Positions 47,174-57,902 of a DNA stretch of 64,000 bases are shown piece after piece. Where the stretch lies: NCBI RefSeq assembly GCF_947242115.1, contig NC_074715.1, positions 47,951,086 through 48,015,085 on the forward strand, written 5' to 3'. Each line of letters opens with the position of its first letter. Positions within the stretch are counted from its first letter, which is position 1. This DNA comes from Biomphalaria glabrata (taxonomy: Eukaryota; Mollusca; Gastropoda; Planorbidae). Position numbers and translations under genes: made by a program. The notes under the pieces are model-generated. The model was not told where the DNA came from and ran no database searches. It was given only the letters and a program-made list of their open reading frames with translations.

Positions 47174-47573
47174 AGGGCTGGCTGGTAGTGCAGTATGCGC
47201 GTTGGGCTGTCGTTCTGTCGTCTCGATGGTGAAGGGTTTATTATTATAGCTTTTATATAGCGCTACTTTCATGCTTATAACATGCTCAGAGCGCTTTTGG
47301 TCCAATCTCATTTGTGGACCAGTGGGAGGAGGGGGTATCTAGGAGTTGGTTTTCCGTGATGCCTTTAGGCGCTCAGCAAACACAACTCTGCCCGAGTCGG
47401 GTGTCGAACCTCGAGCCCCTTCTAGGTAGCCAAACCAAGCGAAGTTCAAACGCACTTAGCCTCTCAACCACGCTTAATATCCTGCCAGCTGTCATCCCCT
47501 TCGTCCTGTGGAAGGTTTGGGGTAGGATGTAGATATCTTCAGAAACTGAAGGAACACCCAAAACATGCAAAAC
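47174..47573 (+). mobile_element. SINE family A split by another SINE
   Basis: The left part GGGCTGGCTGGTAGTGCAGT to 47238 and the right part from 47479 (TCGTCCTGTGGAAGGTTTGG, GAAGGAACACCCAAAA) are one family A element interrupted by about 240 bp. Confidence 0.7.
47239..47478 (-). mobile_element. tRNA-derived SINE (family D) inside SINE A
   Basis: On the minus strand a tRNA-like head with B box GGTTCGACACCC is followed by a body and a tail with CTCTGAGCATGTTATAAGC and GCGCTATATAAAAGC. Fragments recur at 58985-59095 (-) and 5305-5355 (+, tail only). Confidence 0.65.
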
Positions 47574-47890
47574 GAACAAAACATTACAAAGACTTAAATG
47601 AAGAAAATATTGTGTTATAACAAATCAGCTGCAAGGAAACTGACACTCTCTTATTTCTTACGTCCCCCTCTCTCTTTCATTCTCTCTCTTTCTCTCTCTC
47701 TCTCCTAAAACAAAACAGATTTGTAAAAAAAAAAACATTTTTATTGTAGAAATAAAATACATTTGTAAAAATCATTTGTGGACTTCCTTAGATTGTCATA
47801 AAGCTAGTTCATATTTCTTCTGAACTGAAAACGAACTCGTTAAGAGAACTGACTACCATTGTTCAAATAATGCTTAAATTATAAACATGT

Positions 47891-50800
47891 TTACGTTTTA
47901 GCATCTCTTAATTGAAACTTCACCCAAAGTCCGTCCTGTGCTTTAGCTTGCATTTTGCTCAGTTTGATAGGATAAACTGTCTTGCTACAAGGAACGGGTG
48001 TCAACTTTTGAAGTATGGCGGCCATGACCATTTTTAACTCTAAGAGTGCCAGTCTCATGCCTATACAGTTACGTGGACCCTGACCAAAAGGCAGGTGAGC
48101 GTATTGATGTCTCGTCGTCTTGTTCTCGGGGTTAAATCGCTCCGGATCAAACTTCTCAGGTTCCGGAAAGAGATCTGGGTCAGTGTGAAAAGCGTAAACA
48201 GGGATGACGACGATCATGTCTTTTGGGAAATGAACGCCCTGAATGTCCGTGTCCTGGACGCACTTTCTGTTCAAGAAGATGCCCGGTGGAACTAGTCGAA
48301 TCGCCTCGTTGATGCACATATCAAGGTACGTTAGTGTTTGCACTTTGTCATAGTCGGGGAATTCTTTGCCACATTTGGCATCCACCTCTGCCTGTGCTTT
48401 CTGGCAACATTCTGGATGCATGGCCAGGAAGAACAGAGTAAAAGATAACACCGTTGCTACAGTGTCGTATCCAGCTAGGATAAAAACGATGGCCTGTCCC
48501 TGTAGAGAAGATGAAAAGGTACATTTGTAGAAAGCTTACATCAACTCACTTTGTCTGGTACAATTTGTTTTTCAACACGTTATTACCCCTGCACCTGTTC
48601 TCGGATGAAGTCGAAACTTTACACAATTATTTTTAGTACCTAGCAAAACACGAATCAAGCAAAAAAAATAACCAATTAGTTAATTCATTATTGGTAATTC
48701 CTTATTTTGTTTGGTATAGAAAAAGGGAAATAAATGTCAGTATTGATACATGTAGTTGTATATGTGGAGTTATTCCCCTCATTACGTTGTGTACACATTT
48801 ATTTTCTTCCTCTTCCCATTTTCGGATCAAGTTGAAATTTAGCATATTTATTTACATAGTATTGAGATATATGGCAGTGATTTGGTGGTTTAAACAAATT
48901 ATCCTTGTTATCTGTACATGATGAAGTCTACTGTTCATAAATCATGTATACCTTAAAATTATTAGGCTTGAAAACAACTTTTCTCATGTTAAGAGAACTA
49001 ATGTCTATATTACAACAAATTATTTTAAACAAATAGGGCCTATATTGTTGTGTAATTTTAGGAGCAGATTAAAAACAAATATTTTTTGAAATGAACTTAG
49101 CAAATAGAAAAAAAAATCTCATTGGACGGTTACGTTAGTTTAAACCTTACATGCATTTCTGATCTTGTAAGATCTTTGCCACTTGATTGACCCTCTTCCG
49201 TTTCAGCGTTCATTAAGAGATCTAAAAAGTCGTTGACCGTGCCATCTAGACCTTCCTTCTTTCTCACTTCAATCAACTGGTCAACAACTTTCGCGAAGTA
49301 CTCCATCGACTTTTGAGGCATGATAGACAAGCCGAATTTAGAGAAGAACGTAGTGACCTCCGGGAAAAACAAAACCAATGTGAACAAGAGAGGGTTAGGG
49401 TTCAACACTTTCTTGGCTTCAACGGCGAATTTGTTCTTGGGATCTTTGAGGGTGTTAATCTCCAGGCCAAAGCCAGTGCTGGCGATGACGTCCAGGGTGA
49501 AGCAGGAACTGATCTCTCGCAGCTCAACATCTTCACCGGTTTCTTGAAGATGTTGCAGATTGTCCAGCAATATTCTGGAGTTGCGTTCAATGTGGCATAT
49601 CATTTTTTTTATTCTGCCAGAGCTGAAGGTTGGGCTGAGAGTGTTTCGGACGCGCCTCCAGTGTTCACCTCGGAGATTCAGGAGGTTGTCTCTCAGAGGA
49701 GGTTCAGCGTCGAAAAGTGTGTGACGGTCAATGAAACTGTTAAAGTTTTTGACACAAATGTCTTTGACAATGTCAAGGTCTCTGACAACGATCGCAGGTC
49801 TTCGAGCGTCATACCAACCATAGACCTAAAATAATTAAATAAACATAAAATTAAATAATATCACGTATAGGTGGCTAATAGTAAGGCAATATATATATAT
49901 ATTGTTACGTATTTCTGAATCTTCTGGCTAGATGTATTAGTTGGCACACAAATAAAAACACAGCAAAGAACTTGACGACTAAACTTTCGGTATCATATAA
50001 CTTTAATGACTATTAACCCTAACAATTCGTTACTGTAACATGTAGCGTAGAAGACTGTACAATATCTGTCAGTTTACAGTTAGCTATACTTCGTTGCAAT
50101 TCATCTCTTCACTTCGTTGCAATTCCTCTCTTCTCAACTTTCCTCGAGCCGTATTCCACAGAACAGACCAACGACACACTTCCCAGTGTCGCTCCAGGTC
50201 TCCCAAAGCTGAACCAAGTCGTACTCAAGTCTACCGAATCAGAGCCGCACACGTCTTACATCGACTGTATCGACTGTAACAGCTCAAGTCCACTGTAGTT
50301 CGCTATATAGACTTTAACGACAGTAGTCCACTCAAGTTAACTCTACCCTAGTTAACTTGCACCGAGTCGTACACATTTCTCTTCCACAGAGCCGCACACG
50401 TCTTACATAGTCTGTATCGACTGTAACGGCTCACTCACGACTCCATACGACTGACTTTCACATTAACTCTCTGGCTTATATAGAGTCCCTAATCGCTTGT
50501 CCAAAGTTGCACAAACACGGCTAGTATTCTCTGAAATAACACGTGAGGAAACGTCACATCCTGTCTTTATTTATACACGTAGATTCCAGGGAACACTAGC
50601 TGCTGTGTCATCTCGCCGGGGTCATACGTTGACCTCTACCTATCACTGTTCATTTGTAACACTGCCCCCTTCTTAGATCTGTTCGTCCCGAACAGATTCT
50701 ACTTCATCACGATACTGATGAAATCGATCGACGATCAAGTAGGAAGCTTTGGTGGTTTCCCCCTTCTCAGAGATGTTCTTTCAATCTGGCAGTTGTCCAT

Positions 50801-53800
50801 CTTCTTTCCATAGAAGAATGGGAGCCAAATCCTCATTTTTCAGCAGTTCCTCACAAATGTTTTCATCAATCTTGGTATGGAAACATCGACCTTCAGATGA
50901 CGACATTGGGCACTCTTGTCGAGAAAATTCATCAGCATTCTAACGAGTTCGTGCTTCACTGGCTGAGTTTTACATTTTCAAGCATCTTTTTACAGATGGG
51001 TTAGGGCTTTTTCCAGAGCTTCTTCAGAGATGACCAGGTTCATTACAGTACAGCAATATTCACATGTTCTTCTTACAACAGCAACTGACTTTGGGTTTGT
51101 ACGATGCCTGTTGGGTTGATCTTCTCGCACAGTTTTATTTGTACAGTTCTATCTCAGATGGTTACTCACTACAGTTCTGACATCTTAAACTACTTCTTTT
51201 CTGTCCTTCTTGCTTCTGACTTGATTATCGTTTTTCTAAAACCTCTGTTATACTTCATCAAACCTATTCTAATGAGGAATGTTCTTAGATTATTCATTAG
51301 TGGCTTCACACTTTCAACTGATTCGTAAGGCTTTCTTCTTTGGTCTGATGGTTCCGGACAGAATCTTTCTAAAAACATGGGCTGTGGAGTTTCATCAGTG
51401 CAGGTGGGGGTCTATCAGTGGGAGAAGTGGTGGGCTTGTTTTCTAACAACATGGGCTATGGAGTTTCATAAATGCAGGTGGGGGTCTATCAGTGGGAGAA
51501 GGGGTGGGTTTGTATCTTGATCTTGTTGGAGCCATCCACGTTGCACTCTGCATATGTCGCTTTCTCCGCCTCCTCAATTTGATATTTCTTTGGTTGCGTT
51601 GATGTCGTTGTCGTTGTCTTGCTTTCTTGTCGATCAATGCTGATGGCAGCCACTTAGCACATAGGAAGGCATTGCATTTCATAGCTGTAGTCATCAAGAC
51701 GGTTGATCTAACAAGTTGTTTCAGCATTATTCTTCGATGGGTGCTTTGCGAATGAGCTGCAAGTCCACTTGAAGGCAAGGTGTCAAACACGTCATCACCT
51801 TCATCCGAGTCTGGAGGACTCGCCTGTGGGGCAGGTTGGTAACATTCAACGTGCAAAGGTCCAACTTCAGCATCAGATTCTATTGTGTTTCCTTGACATT
51901 GACCAGGACTTCTTGCGCTGATCTTGACAGCTGGACAAGCTTCTGTTAGGTCCAGACCTTGTTGGTGTATTTCTTGGCATTCACAGTCTTCTTGTAAAGC
52001 TACGTACGTACAGTTCTTGTCAAACGCATTGTTGCAGTAATCAAGTTTCGAGTTCCTCTCGTAGACACTGGCAGATAGAAGACAGAAGTCTTTAAGGCCC
52101 ACAGCAACAGGCTTGGACGCAGACCCAACGTTGTCTTGATCTGTTTGGCTGGTTGAGGTACTCATATCAGGTTTATCTGTAGCTAAAGCTTCGGTCAAAC
52201 TATAGGTCTCTTCTATTGTTTCTTCAGCGGTCTCATTCTGCTTTTCGTTGAAATAGTAACAGCTACCGTCTCTTTTCATTTCTTGTGGGCCACATTCATT
52301 TGGTTTGCCATCACAGTCACAGACAGCACAACCATCACCAGCATCCCTATCGTAATTGTCTGTATCGCCACATTCTTGGTTGGACAATTGTTCGCTGTTC
52401 ATCAATGGTATAGCTCTTTCATCTGTCGACTCAATCTGATAATGTTGGGTGTTCAGCAGCTCGTTAATCATGATTCTAGTTTGATCTTTTATTTGTTCTT
52501 CTGTCTTGTTGGGCTTGGTAACTATTTGTTCATTCTCATTCATGACTTTGATCAACTGGTTAATTGAAGAAAATCTGGTGTTGATTTCTGATTCTATCTC
52601 CTTGATGCTCTCATTCACCGAGTTCATTTTGTATTGCAAAGTTCTCAGGAGCTCAGTCATATTAGGTTTGATTTCAAATTGGCAAGTGTCCGGATTCTCA
52701 TCTTCCTCCAACAGGGCTTGTCTGAGACGTGCTGTTAGCGTTTCCTTATTTCCGTTAAGCTGTAGACCTCTTTCTCGAAGCTCTTGTCTAAGTTCTTTCA
52801 TGTCAAGTTCATTAAGAAGTTTGATGGAGCACATTCTAGCCAGAAAGATCCCACTTCTGACACCAATTGTTACGTATTTCTGAATCTTCTGGCTAGATGT
52901 ATTAGTTGGCACACAAATAAAAACACAGCAAAGAACTTGACGACTAAACTTTCGGTATCATATAACTTTAATGACTATTAACCCTAACAATTCGTTACTG
53001 TAACATGTAGCGTAGAAGACTGTACAATATCTGTCAGTTTACAGTTAGCTATACTTCGTTGCAATTCATCTCTTCACTTCGTTGCAATTCCTCTCTTCTC
53101 AACTTTCCTCGAGCCGTATTCCACAGAACAGACCAACGACACACTTCCCAGTGTCGCTCCAGGTCTCCCAAAGCTGAACCAAGTCGTACTCAAGTCTACC
53201 GAATCAGAGCCGCACACGTCTTACATCGACTGTATCGACTGTAACAGCTCAAGTCCACTGTAGTTCGCTATATAGACTTTAACGACAGTAGTCCACTCAA
53301 GTTAACTCTACCCTAGTTAACTTGCACCGAGTCGTACACATTTCTCTTCCACAGAGCCGCACACGTCTTACATAGTCTGTATCGACTGTAACGGCTCACT
53401 CACGACTCCATACGACTGACTTTCACATTAACTCTCTGGCTTATATAGAGTCCCTAATCGCTTGTCCAAAGTTGCACAAACACGGCTAGTATTCTCTGAA
53501 ATAACACGTGAGGAAACGTCACATCCTGTCTTTATTTATACACGTAGATTCCAGAAAACACTCGCTGCAGTGTCATCAAGTCGGGGTCACACGTAGTGAC
53601 CTTTATCTGTCACTGTTCATTAGTAACTGTCCCTCTACTTAGATCTATTCGTCCCCTGGAACAACACGTGAGGACACGTCACATCCTGTCTTTGTTTGTA
53701 CATGTAGATTCCAGGGAACACTAGCTGCTGTGTCATCTCGCCGGGGTCATACGTTGACCTCTACCTATCACTGTTCATTTGTAACAATATGTTCTACTAA

Positions 53801-54920
53801 CATACACGCCTTTCCCAACCAGTAATGTAGTTAGGGATAAGGAGGGGAAGGGGCCGGGGGGGCTTGACATTTTTAGAGGCCCATGCATTTGAGATAAAGG
53901 AGTAATATTTAATGTAAAAACAAATTTCGGACACTCATTTGGGCCCTCCCCCTTTAGGTGGTCCCGGGGAAGGATTCTTAAATTTGGACCCCCTACCCCT
54001 CCCTAGCTACGCCACTGTTCCCAACATTCATCTACTAACACCTTTTCATCCATCATCATATAAATATATCAGCATTAGAACATTATTCCACACACTATAT
54101 ATTGTACCTGCAAAATGATAAAGGGAGTTTGTATTTACATAAACTCGTCAACGGCCCATGAGGGTCAGTCATTGAACAGTAAAGTATTGCACACTCTAGC
54201 TACCAGGGCAGGCCTTATGCCTATTTGACCGATTGTTCCAAATTGTGCCCTGCCCTGGCAGTGGCCCTGCAATTTACATTTAGCATATCACTATCAATCT
54301 TGGCTTTTGTCAGTCTTTTAAAGATGTAGGACTTAAAGGGTTAACATATTTAGTGTATCGTACGATAGGCGTAACTTTAATTAACCCACTGACGCCTATT
54401 GCTTTTGAGTTGCTTCCTATGCATGTTGTATAATAAATGATGATATAATGATCTAATGAATAGTCATAGTTGTTATTGTAAAAAATTATTTGAAGAGGGG
54501 CCTAGCAACCATTCATTTAATTGGGCCCGCAATTCATAAAGTCGGCCCTGGTAGCTGCAGATCAACACAAACTGCTTATTAAATCTTGTTTTGATTGCGT
54601 GCATTATGTCTCCTTTAAAAACAAAACTGAAAACTTTCAGAAGACCTCACAAAGCTGTTGCAAAGATTACGTTTTCACAACTACCAAAGCCAACCACTAC
54701 TCAAGATACTCACTTTCTTGTCCTTATATTTGTTGTAAAAAACTCTCTGCATCTCAAAGACTCCATATTTAAAAGCCTGGTCAAAGTTTCCCAGAAACCA
54801 AGAAGTTGCCGGATGTTCAATGCCCATCTTTCTCAGCACGCCATGATTGGCAGTCATGTACCTGACAAAGGCAACAGCGCAAAGGACCACAGTACCACCT
54901 ACTAAAACCAAAGTCAACAT
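47891..54920 (-). CDS. cytochrome P450 gene B (CYP3A-like), three exons
   Basis: The exons are 54714-54920 (69 codons), 49151-49825 (225 codons) and 47891-48499 (203 codons with stop), making about 496 residues. The phase-0 introns sit exactly where those of gene A do (AAGAAA|GTGAGT, ttttag|GTC, GCAT|GTAAGG, ctacag|GGA). The N-terminal anchor is LVLVGGTVVLCAVAFV. Exon 3 has AGYDT in the I-helix, NEAIR as ExxR, FDPERF, and the haem loop FGQGPRNCIG. Intron 1 is about 4.9 kb, against ~260 bp in gene A, because LTR element 2, a CAGTGGCGTAGC MITE and a 350-bp MITE lie in it. All coding parts are intact. A minus-strand AATAAA is at 47739-47744. The function is as for gene A: ER monooxygenase, substrate unknown. 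Confidence 0.92.
48570..48780 (+). repeat. composite repeat R block 1 in intron 2 of gene B
   Basis: Contains the GTCGAAACTTTACACAATTA and TAATTCCTTATTTTGTTTGG variants of block 1, ending near GTTATTCCCCTC. Confidence 0.5.
49903..50661 (-). repeat. LTR of element 2 (3' end)
   Basis: A 759-bp repeat with TG...CA ends. It contains internal short repeats such as CCGCACACGTCTTACAT twice and TCTTCACTTCGTTGCAATTC-like doublets. Confidence 0.88.
50662..51442. other. 3' non-coding interior of LTR element 2
   Basis: About 780 bp between the gene and the 3' LTR, with no counterpart in element 1. It includes the hairpin at 50679-50695 and a partial tandem repeat of the gene's end near 51380-51480 (GCAGGTGGGGGTCTATCAGT twice). 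Confidence 0.55.
51443..52834 (-). CDS. SAP-domain Cys-rich protein of LTR element 2
   Basis: The frame is open from 52912 inside the LTR, but the sensible start is the Met at 52834, just downstream of the primer site, giving about 463 residues. It begins with a SAP-like motif (LNELDMKELRQELRERGLQL, NGNKETLTARLRQALLEE) and the EDENPDTCQFEIKPN phrase. Heptad-like helices follow (NSVNESIKEIESEINTRFSS). Next are cysteine clusters (CAVCDCDGKPNECG; CECQEIHQQGLDL), and an Arg-rich tail (KLRRRRKRHMQSATWM) ends near PSPTDRPPPAF. All three parts correspond to the protein at 26237-27445. It is probably Gag-derived and nucleic-acid binding, by inference. Confidence 0.7.
   Translation of the reverse strand: MCSIKLLNELDMKELRQELRERGLQLNGNKETLTARLRQALLEEDENPDTCQFEIKPNMTELLRTLQYKMNSVNESIKEIESEINTRFSSINQLIKVMNENEQIVTKPNKTEEQIKDQTRIMINELLNTQHYQIESTDERAIPLMNSEQLSNQECGDTDNYDRDAGDGCAVCDCDGKPNECGPQEMKRDGSCYYFNEKQNETAEETIEETYSLTEALATDKPDMSTSTSQTDQDNVGSASKPVAVGLKDFCLLSASVYERNSKLDYCNNAFDKNCTYVALQEDCECQEIHQQGLDLTEACPAVKISARSPGQCQGNTIESDAEVGPLHVECYQPAPQASPPDSDEGDDVFDTLPSSGLAAHSQSTHRRIMLKQLVRSTVLMTTAMKCNAFLCAKWLPSALIDKKARQRQRHQRNQRNIKLRRRRKRHMQSATWMAPTRSRYKPTPSPTDRPPPAFMKLHSPCC
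52868..53786 (-). repeat. LTR of element 2 (5' end, longer copy)
   Basis: A 919-bp copy of the LTR. The additional ~160 bp resembles LTR-end and adjoining interior sequence, as if a strand-transfer event had duplicated it. Confidence 0.82.
53820..54017. mobile_element. hAT-type MITE, family CAGTGGCGTAGCTAGG
   Basis: The left end is CAGTAATGTAGTTAGG and the right end CCTAGCTACGCCACTG. The flanks TTCCCAAC (53812-53819 and 54018-54025) are a perfect 8-bp duplication. It lies in intron 1 of P450 gene B. Confidence 0.85.
54204..54550. mobile_element. MITE, copy 2 of the 350-bp family
   Basis: Aligned by eye with 15279-15632. The ends are CAGGGCAGGCC and GTCGGCCCTG. The flanks CTAGCTAC and GTAGCTGC match at 6 of 8. 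Confidence 0.75.
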
Positions 54921-55209
54921 GGCGATGCTATGAAGAATACAGATCTAGATTTCTGAAATGAAATTTTAATGATTTTTGTTTAAAGACACAAAATGGTTTA
55001 ATATAACACATTGTCACCAAACCTTTTCAGCCTTGAGGTGACATCAACATTTTGAACGTGTTTAACCCTTAAACTGCTGAGCTGTTTTACAATGAGTGCA
55101 AAAAAAAATGGAATTACAATTTTGATGTTTAGAGGCTAAACTACCAACGCGTTTGAAGGGTTAAAGAGCCGTTTAAAAAAACGTAAATTGTAAAATTGTA
55201 CTTTTACCA
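54921..55209. other. upstream region of P450 gene B
   Basis: No clear TATA box or element was recognised in this stretch. Confidence 0.35.
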
Positions 55210-55470
55210 AACACACACTAGCTGGATAAAAAGGTAGAACTCTATAATGTGAAGAGACGGAGCTGAGCTGATCTTGGTCATATTGACTCAATCTCAATAG
55301 TCATACTTCAAGGCATAGTGGAGGGAGTACGAAGAAAGGGTCGTTTAAAGAAACACTGGCTGGACAACATAAAAGAATGGACCGGCCTCTCTCTTGAGAT
55401 CCTACAGCTGTTTACCGGAAATGTGGGGGGGGGGGAACTGTCACAGCACATTTACAACGAAAGTCTAGGG
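55210..55470 (+). mobile_element. LINE reverse-transcriptase C-terminal fragment
   Basis: The plus strand encodes RRKGRLKKHWLDNIKEWTGL, a phrase typical of the C-terminus of several LINE polyproteins, followed by degraded sequence with a poly-G run. Confidence 0.65.
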
Positions 55471-55534
55471 AGAGAGATTAGAGAGGCATACATCTAGTGA
55501 TCTATGAAAGATAGGAGATGTAAAGCTAAATATT

Positions 55535-55770
55535 TGTGTTTGTTCGACGGTTAACAAGATTCGAACTCGAGACTTCCCGGTTAGGAAGAAAAGCACTTTA
55601 CCACTCATCCACCTAGCCACCAAGGGTCGTTTTACAACGAAAAAAAAATCGTCTAACCCTCTGGGGCTTTATGATGCACTGTAGGAGGATGTCCTGATGG
55701 ACCGCCGGACAGCACCACGGCAGGGGCTGGATATGACCCGCTGGTCGTAGTTTGAGCATCACTGCATTAG
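55535..55770 (-). mobile_element. SINE B head fragment and a MITE end
   Basis: About 55545-55625 matches the tRNA-like head of SINE B (GATTCGAACTCGAGACTTCC, CACTTTACCACTCATCCACC). About 55640-55768 ends in TTTGAGCATCACTG, resembling a hAT MITE terminus without a clear partner. Confidence 0.5.
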
Positions 55771-56732
55771 CAGAAGCCAATTTTAATAAGTTAAAAACAA
55801 TATAGGAAATATAACATACCTATTTGACATTCGTTCTTATTGTTCTATATAGTATATATACATTAACGAAAATCTTGAACTTTCTGTATAAAAAACAATG
55901 ACGTATTTACTCTAACGCTCATTAAGTGGAGCTTTAAAATGTTTTATAGGTATAAAACATATCGGACTAACTAGAACGTGACCTACTTAAAGGACATGCG
56001 TTCAAAGCCCAATCAAAACAAAGAGATTACAAAATTTAGCAACGTTTGCGAAACAAAACATTGAGATCCAAAAACTTACCCTCTGCAGAAATGTCGTCTC
56101 GTCTGCTTCTGTGCTGAGATTTGTGATTGGAGCGTGCACTAGTGGCAGTCGATATATCCTTGTCATTGCGATGTGTGGTGTAACATTTTTTTTACTGCTA
56201 AACTGTCATCGGGAAAGTAGGTCATGGTGCGGCTGTAAATTCTGAAAATTGATTTTTACAAAAGGAAGTTGAACACGTGTACTTGTTAGAGTTTAGCTGA
56301 CAGATTCGATTGTTTTAAGAACGTTTTTTTTTTCTGTAATATTTATAAAAGTTCAGGTTTCGGGAAAAAGATTATTTACTAATGGACCTCATTCACCTAT
56401 CGTAAATAAACACATTTAGCCACGTCATAATATTGATAAAACATTGAAAAATACGTATCACGCGACAGCCACTATGGATTTCATAATTTGTATAGAAGAT
56501 ATATAGAATCACATGGCTAAATGTTGTTTGTTTACGATTGGTGAATGAGGTCCATTGTAAACTAATTTTGAAGACTCAGCTTATTGTGAGTGTAAACTTT
56601 GCGAGTGATTTGCGTTTTTTTGAAGCCGCAGTTCAATTACGGTACATTTTGGTACATACTAATATATAACAGATACTGTAGTATTGACCTACTCTGAAAA
56701 CCTAATGTATAAAAACACATACAAGTTTTCAC
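55771..56732. other. intergenic, no gene seen
   Basis: AT-rich. A pair of related ~60-bp segments at about 56380-56430 and 56512-56560 (GGACCTCATTCACC and its inverse GGTGAATGAGGTCC) forms an inverted repeat with a loop of about 100 bp. Confidence 0.45.
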
Positions 56733-56922
56733 CAGGGGCGTAGCTAGGAATTTTCCATCGTTTGGGGGGCCCGGGTCTTGACGTCTTTGGGGGCCCCTGC
56801 ATTTAGCTTAATATTTAATTTTTAATATAAAAAACCCACTCATTTGGGGGCCCTCCTCAAGTGGGGCCCCAGAGGGATTTTCTAATTCTCCCCCCTCCTC
56901 CCCCACCCTAGCTACGCCACTG
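56733..56922. mobile_element. hAT-type MITE, family CAGTGGCGTAGCTAGG
   Basis: The ends are CAGGGGCGTAGCTAGG and CCTAGCTACGCCACTG. The flanks GTTTTCAC (56725-56732) and GTTTTAAC (56923-56930) match at 7 of 8. Confidence 0.85.
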
Positions 56923-57009
56923 GTTTTAACTGTCACATTTTATCATTCAGCGTACTGCGCACGCCCCTACACATATTAGTATCAACAATGCCCCACACAA
57001 TTCTGATAC

Positions 57010-57172
57010 AAGATGGCTGCCCGGTGATGTGGTATGTACTCTAAACTGTCAACTCGATGGTCCCTAGTTCAAACTCTGCCCACCGCCATCCCCCCGTCGT
57101 CCTGCGGGATGTTTGGGCTAGGATGTAGAGCTCTACTTCCCTAGGGACATTCAAAACTTGCAAAACAAACAA
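57010..57172 (+). mobile_element. SINE family A
   Basis: Head AAGATGGCTGCCCGG, B box AGTTCAAACTC, body CGTCGTCCTGCGGGATGTTT, ending in AACAAAC repeats just upstream of the NDUFB2-like gene. Confidence 0.78.
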
Positions 57173-57235
57173 ACACACGACACACAAACACACACACATT
57201 TTATCTAGCTAGAATTAGAACTTCATAGTGTGAAA

Positions 57236-57499
57236 ATGATCTATTTGTTAAGTCGATTGCGACCAATAGCAGCTACAGTTTGCCGACAAAATAATAAGTC
57301 TCTATCACTATCATCTGTGCAGAAAACCAGTAACAGAAATGCTGGAGCAGTCCTTTATCGACGTCATGTTTCTAGTGAACCTAAAGGTTGGCATTATTTC
57401 GGGGAAGCTCTGAGTGCCTTCTTTTGGTTTTGGATCCTGTATCACTCCTATTATGAATTTGTACATCATATGTCAATAGACAACCCAATCATTGTTTAG
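57236..57499 (+). CDS. NDUFB2-like small mitochondrial protein
   Basis: The frame gives 87 residues from the ATG at 57236. A longer call would need a GTG at 57230, which I reject. Residues 1-45 are basic and lack acids (MIYLLSRLRPIAATVCR), like a mitochondrial presequence. YRRHV is then followed by one membrane helix, ALSAFFWFWILYHSYYEF. The WFWIL helix preceded by a short soluble stretch resembles complex I subunit NDUFB2 (AGGG), which is of similar size. The usual acidic FPYPDP...ELGIP tail is absent, so the assignment is tentative. It has no intron, and an AATAAA is at 57594-57599. If correct it is an accessory inner-membrane subunit of NADH:ubiquinone oxidoreductase. A retrocopy with a diverged end is possible. 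Confidence 0.5.
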   Translation: MIYLLSRLRPIAATVCRQNNKSLSLSSVQKTSNRNAGAVLYRRHVSSEPKGWHYFGEALSAFFWFWILYHSYYEFVHHMSIDNPIIV

Positions 57500-57902
57500 T
57501 TCAAACTATTCTTGTACAATGTTAAATGTTGTGAAAACATGGAACTTACTGTTTTGTCTTGTCTGTTTATGACAATGTAATCTTCTACTGATTAATAAAA
57601 AAATGAACATAGTTTAAAAACTATAATTCTGGTTTTAATTGCGTGCATTATGTATATTTAAAAACAAATTAATGTAACCAACTCTAAGGAAAATCGCAGT
57701 TGGACTTAACAGTAATTGCTCTACAATTAGAACCGTTAGCTCCCGTCAAGCACATATTATGTATGGAACAACATATTATGGAACATTCAGTTATGACGAC
57801 TGCGTCCTCGGAAGTCGTGGTCACTTTGTTCTGATGTCCCTTGTAAGACATTGATGTTGGCCTAACTACGAAATTACTGTATTATAATAAAGACATAAAG
57901 TA

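Larger units (their letters stand above)
49903..53786 (-). mobile_element. LTR element 2: pol-less, SAP-domain gene
   Basis: The LTRs at 49903-50661 and 52868-53786 begin TGTTACGTA and end TTTGTAACA. Over the shared ~700 bp they look nearly identical, so the element is young. The 5' copy is ~160 bp longer through an internal partial duplication. A primer site complementary to tRNA-Leu (52848-52865) sits two bases inside the 5' LTR. A purine-rich AAGAAGGGGGCAG borders the 3' LTR on the minus strand. ATAT flanks both ends. It lies in intron 1 of P450 gene B, in the same orientation. One gene is present and no polymerase genes are seen. It looks whole for a passenger element and is treated as a fossil. 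Confidence 0.85.
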
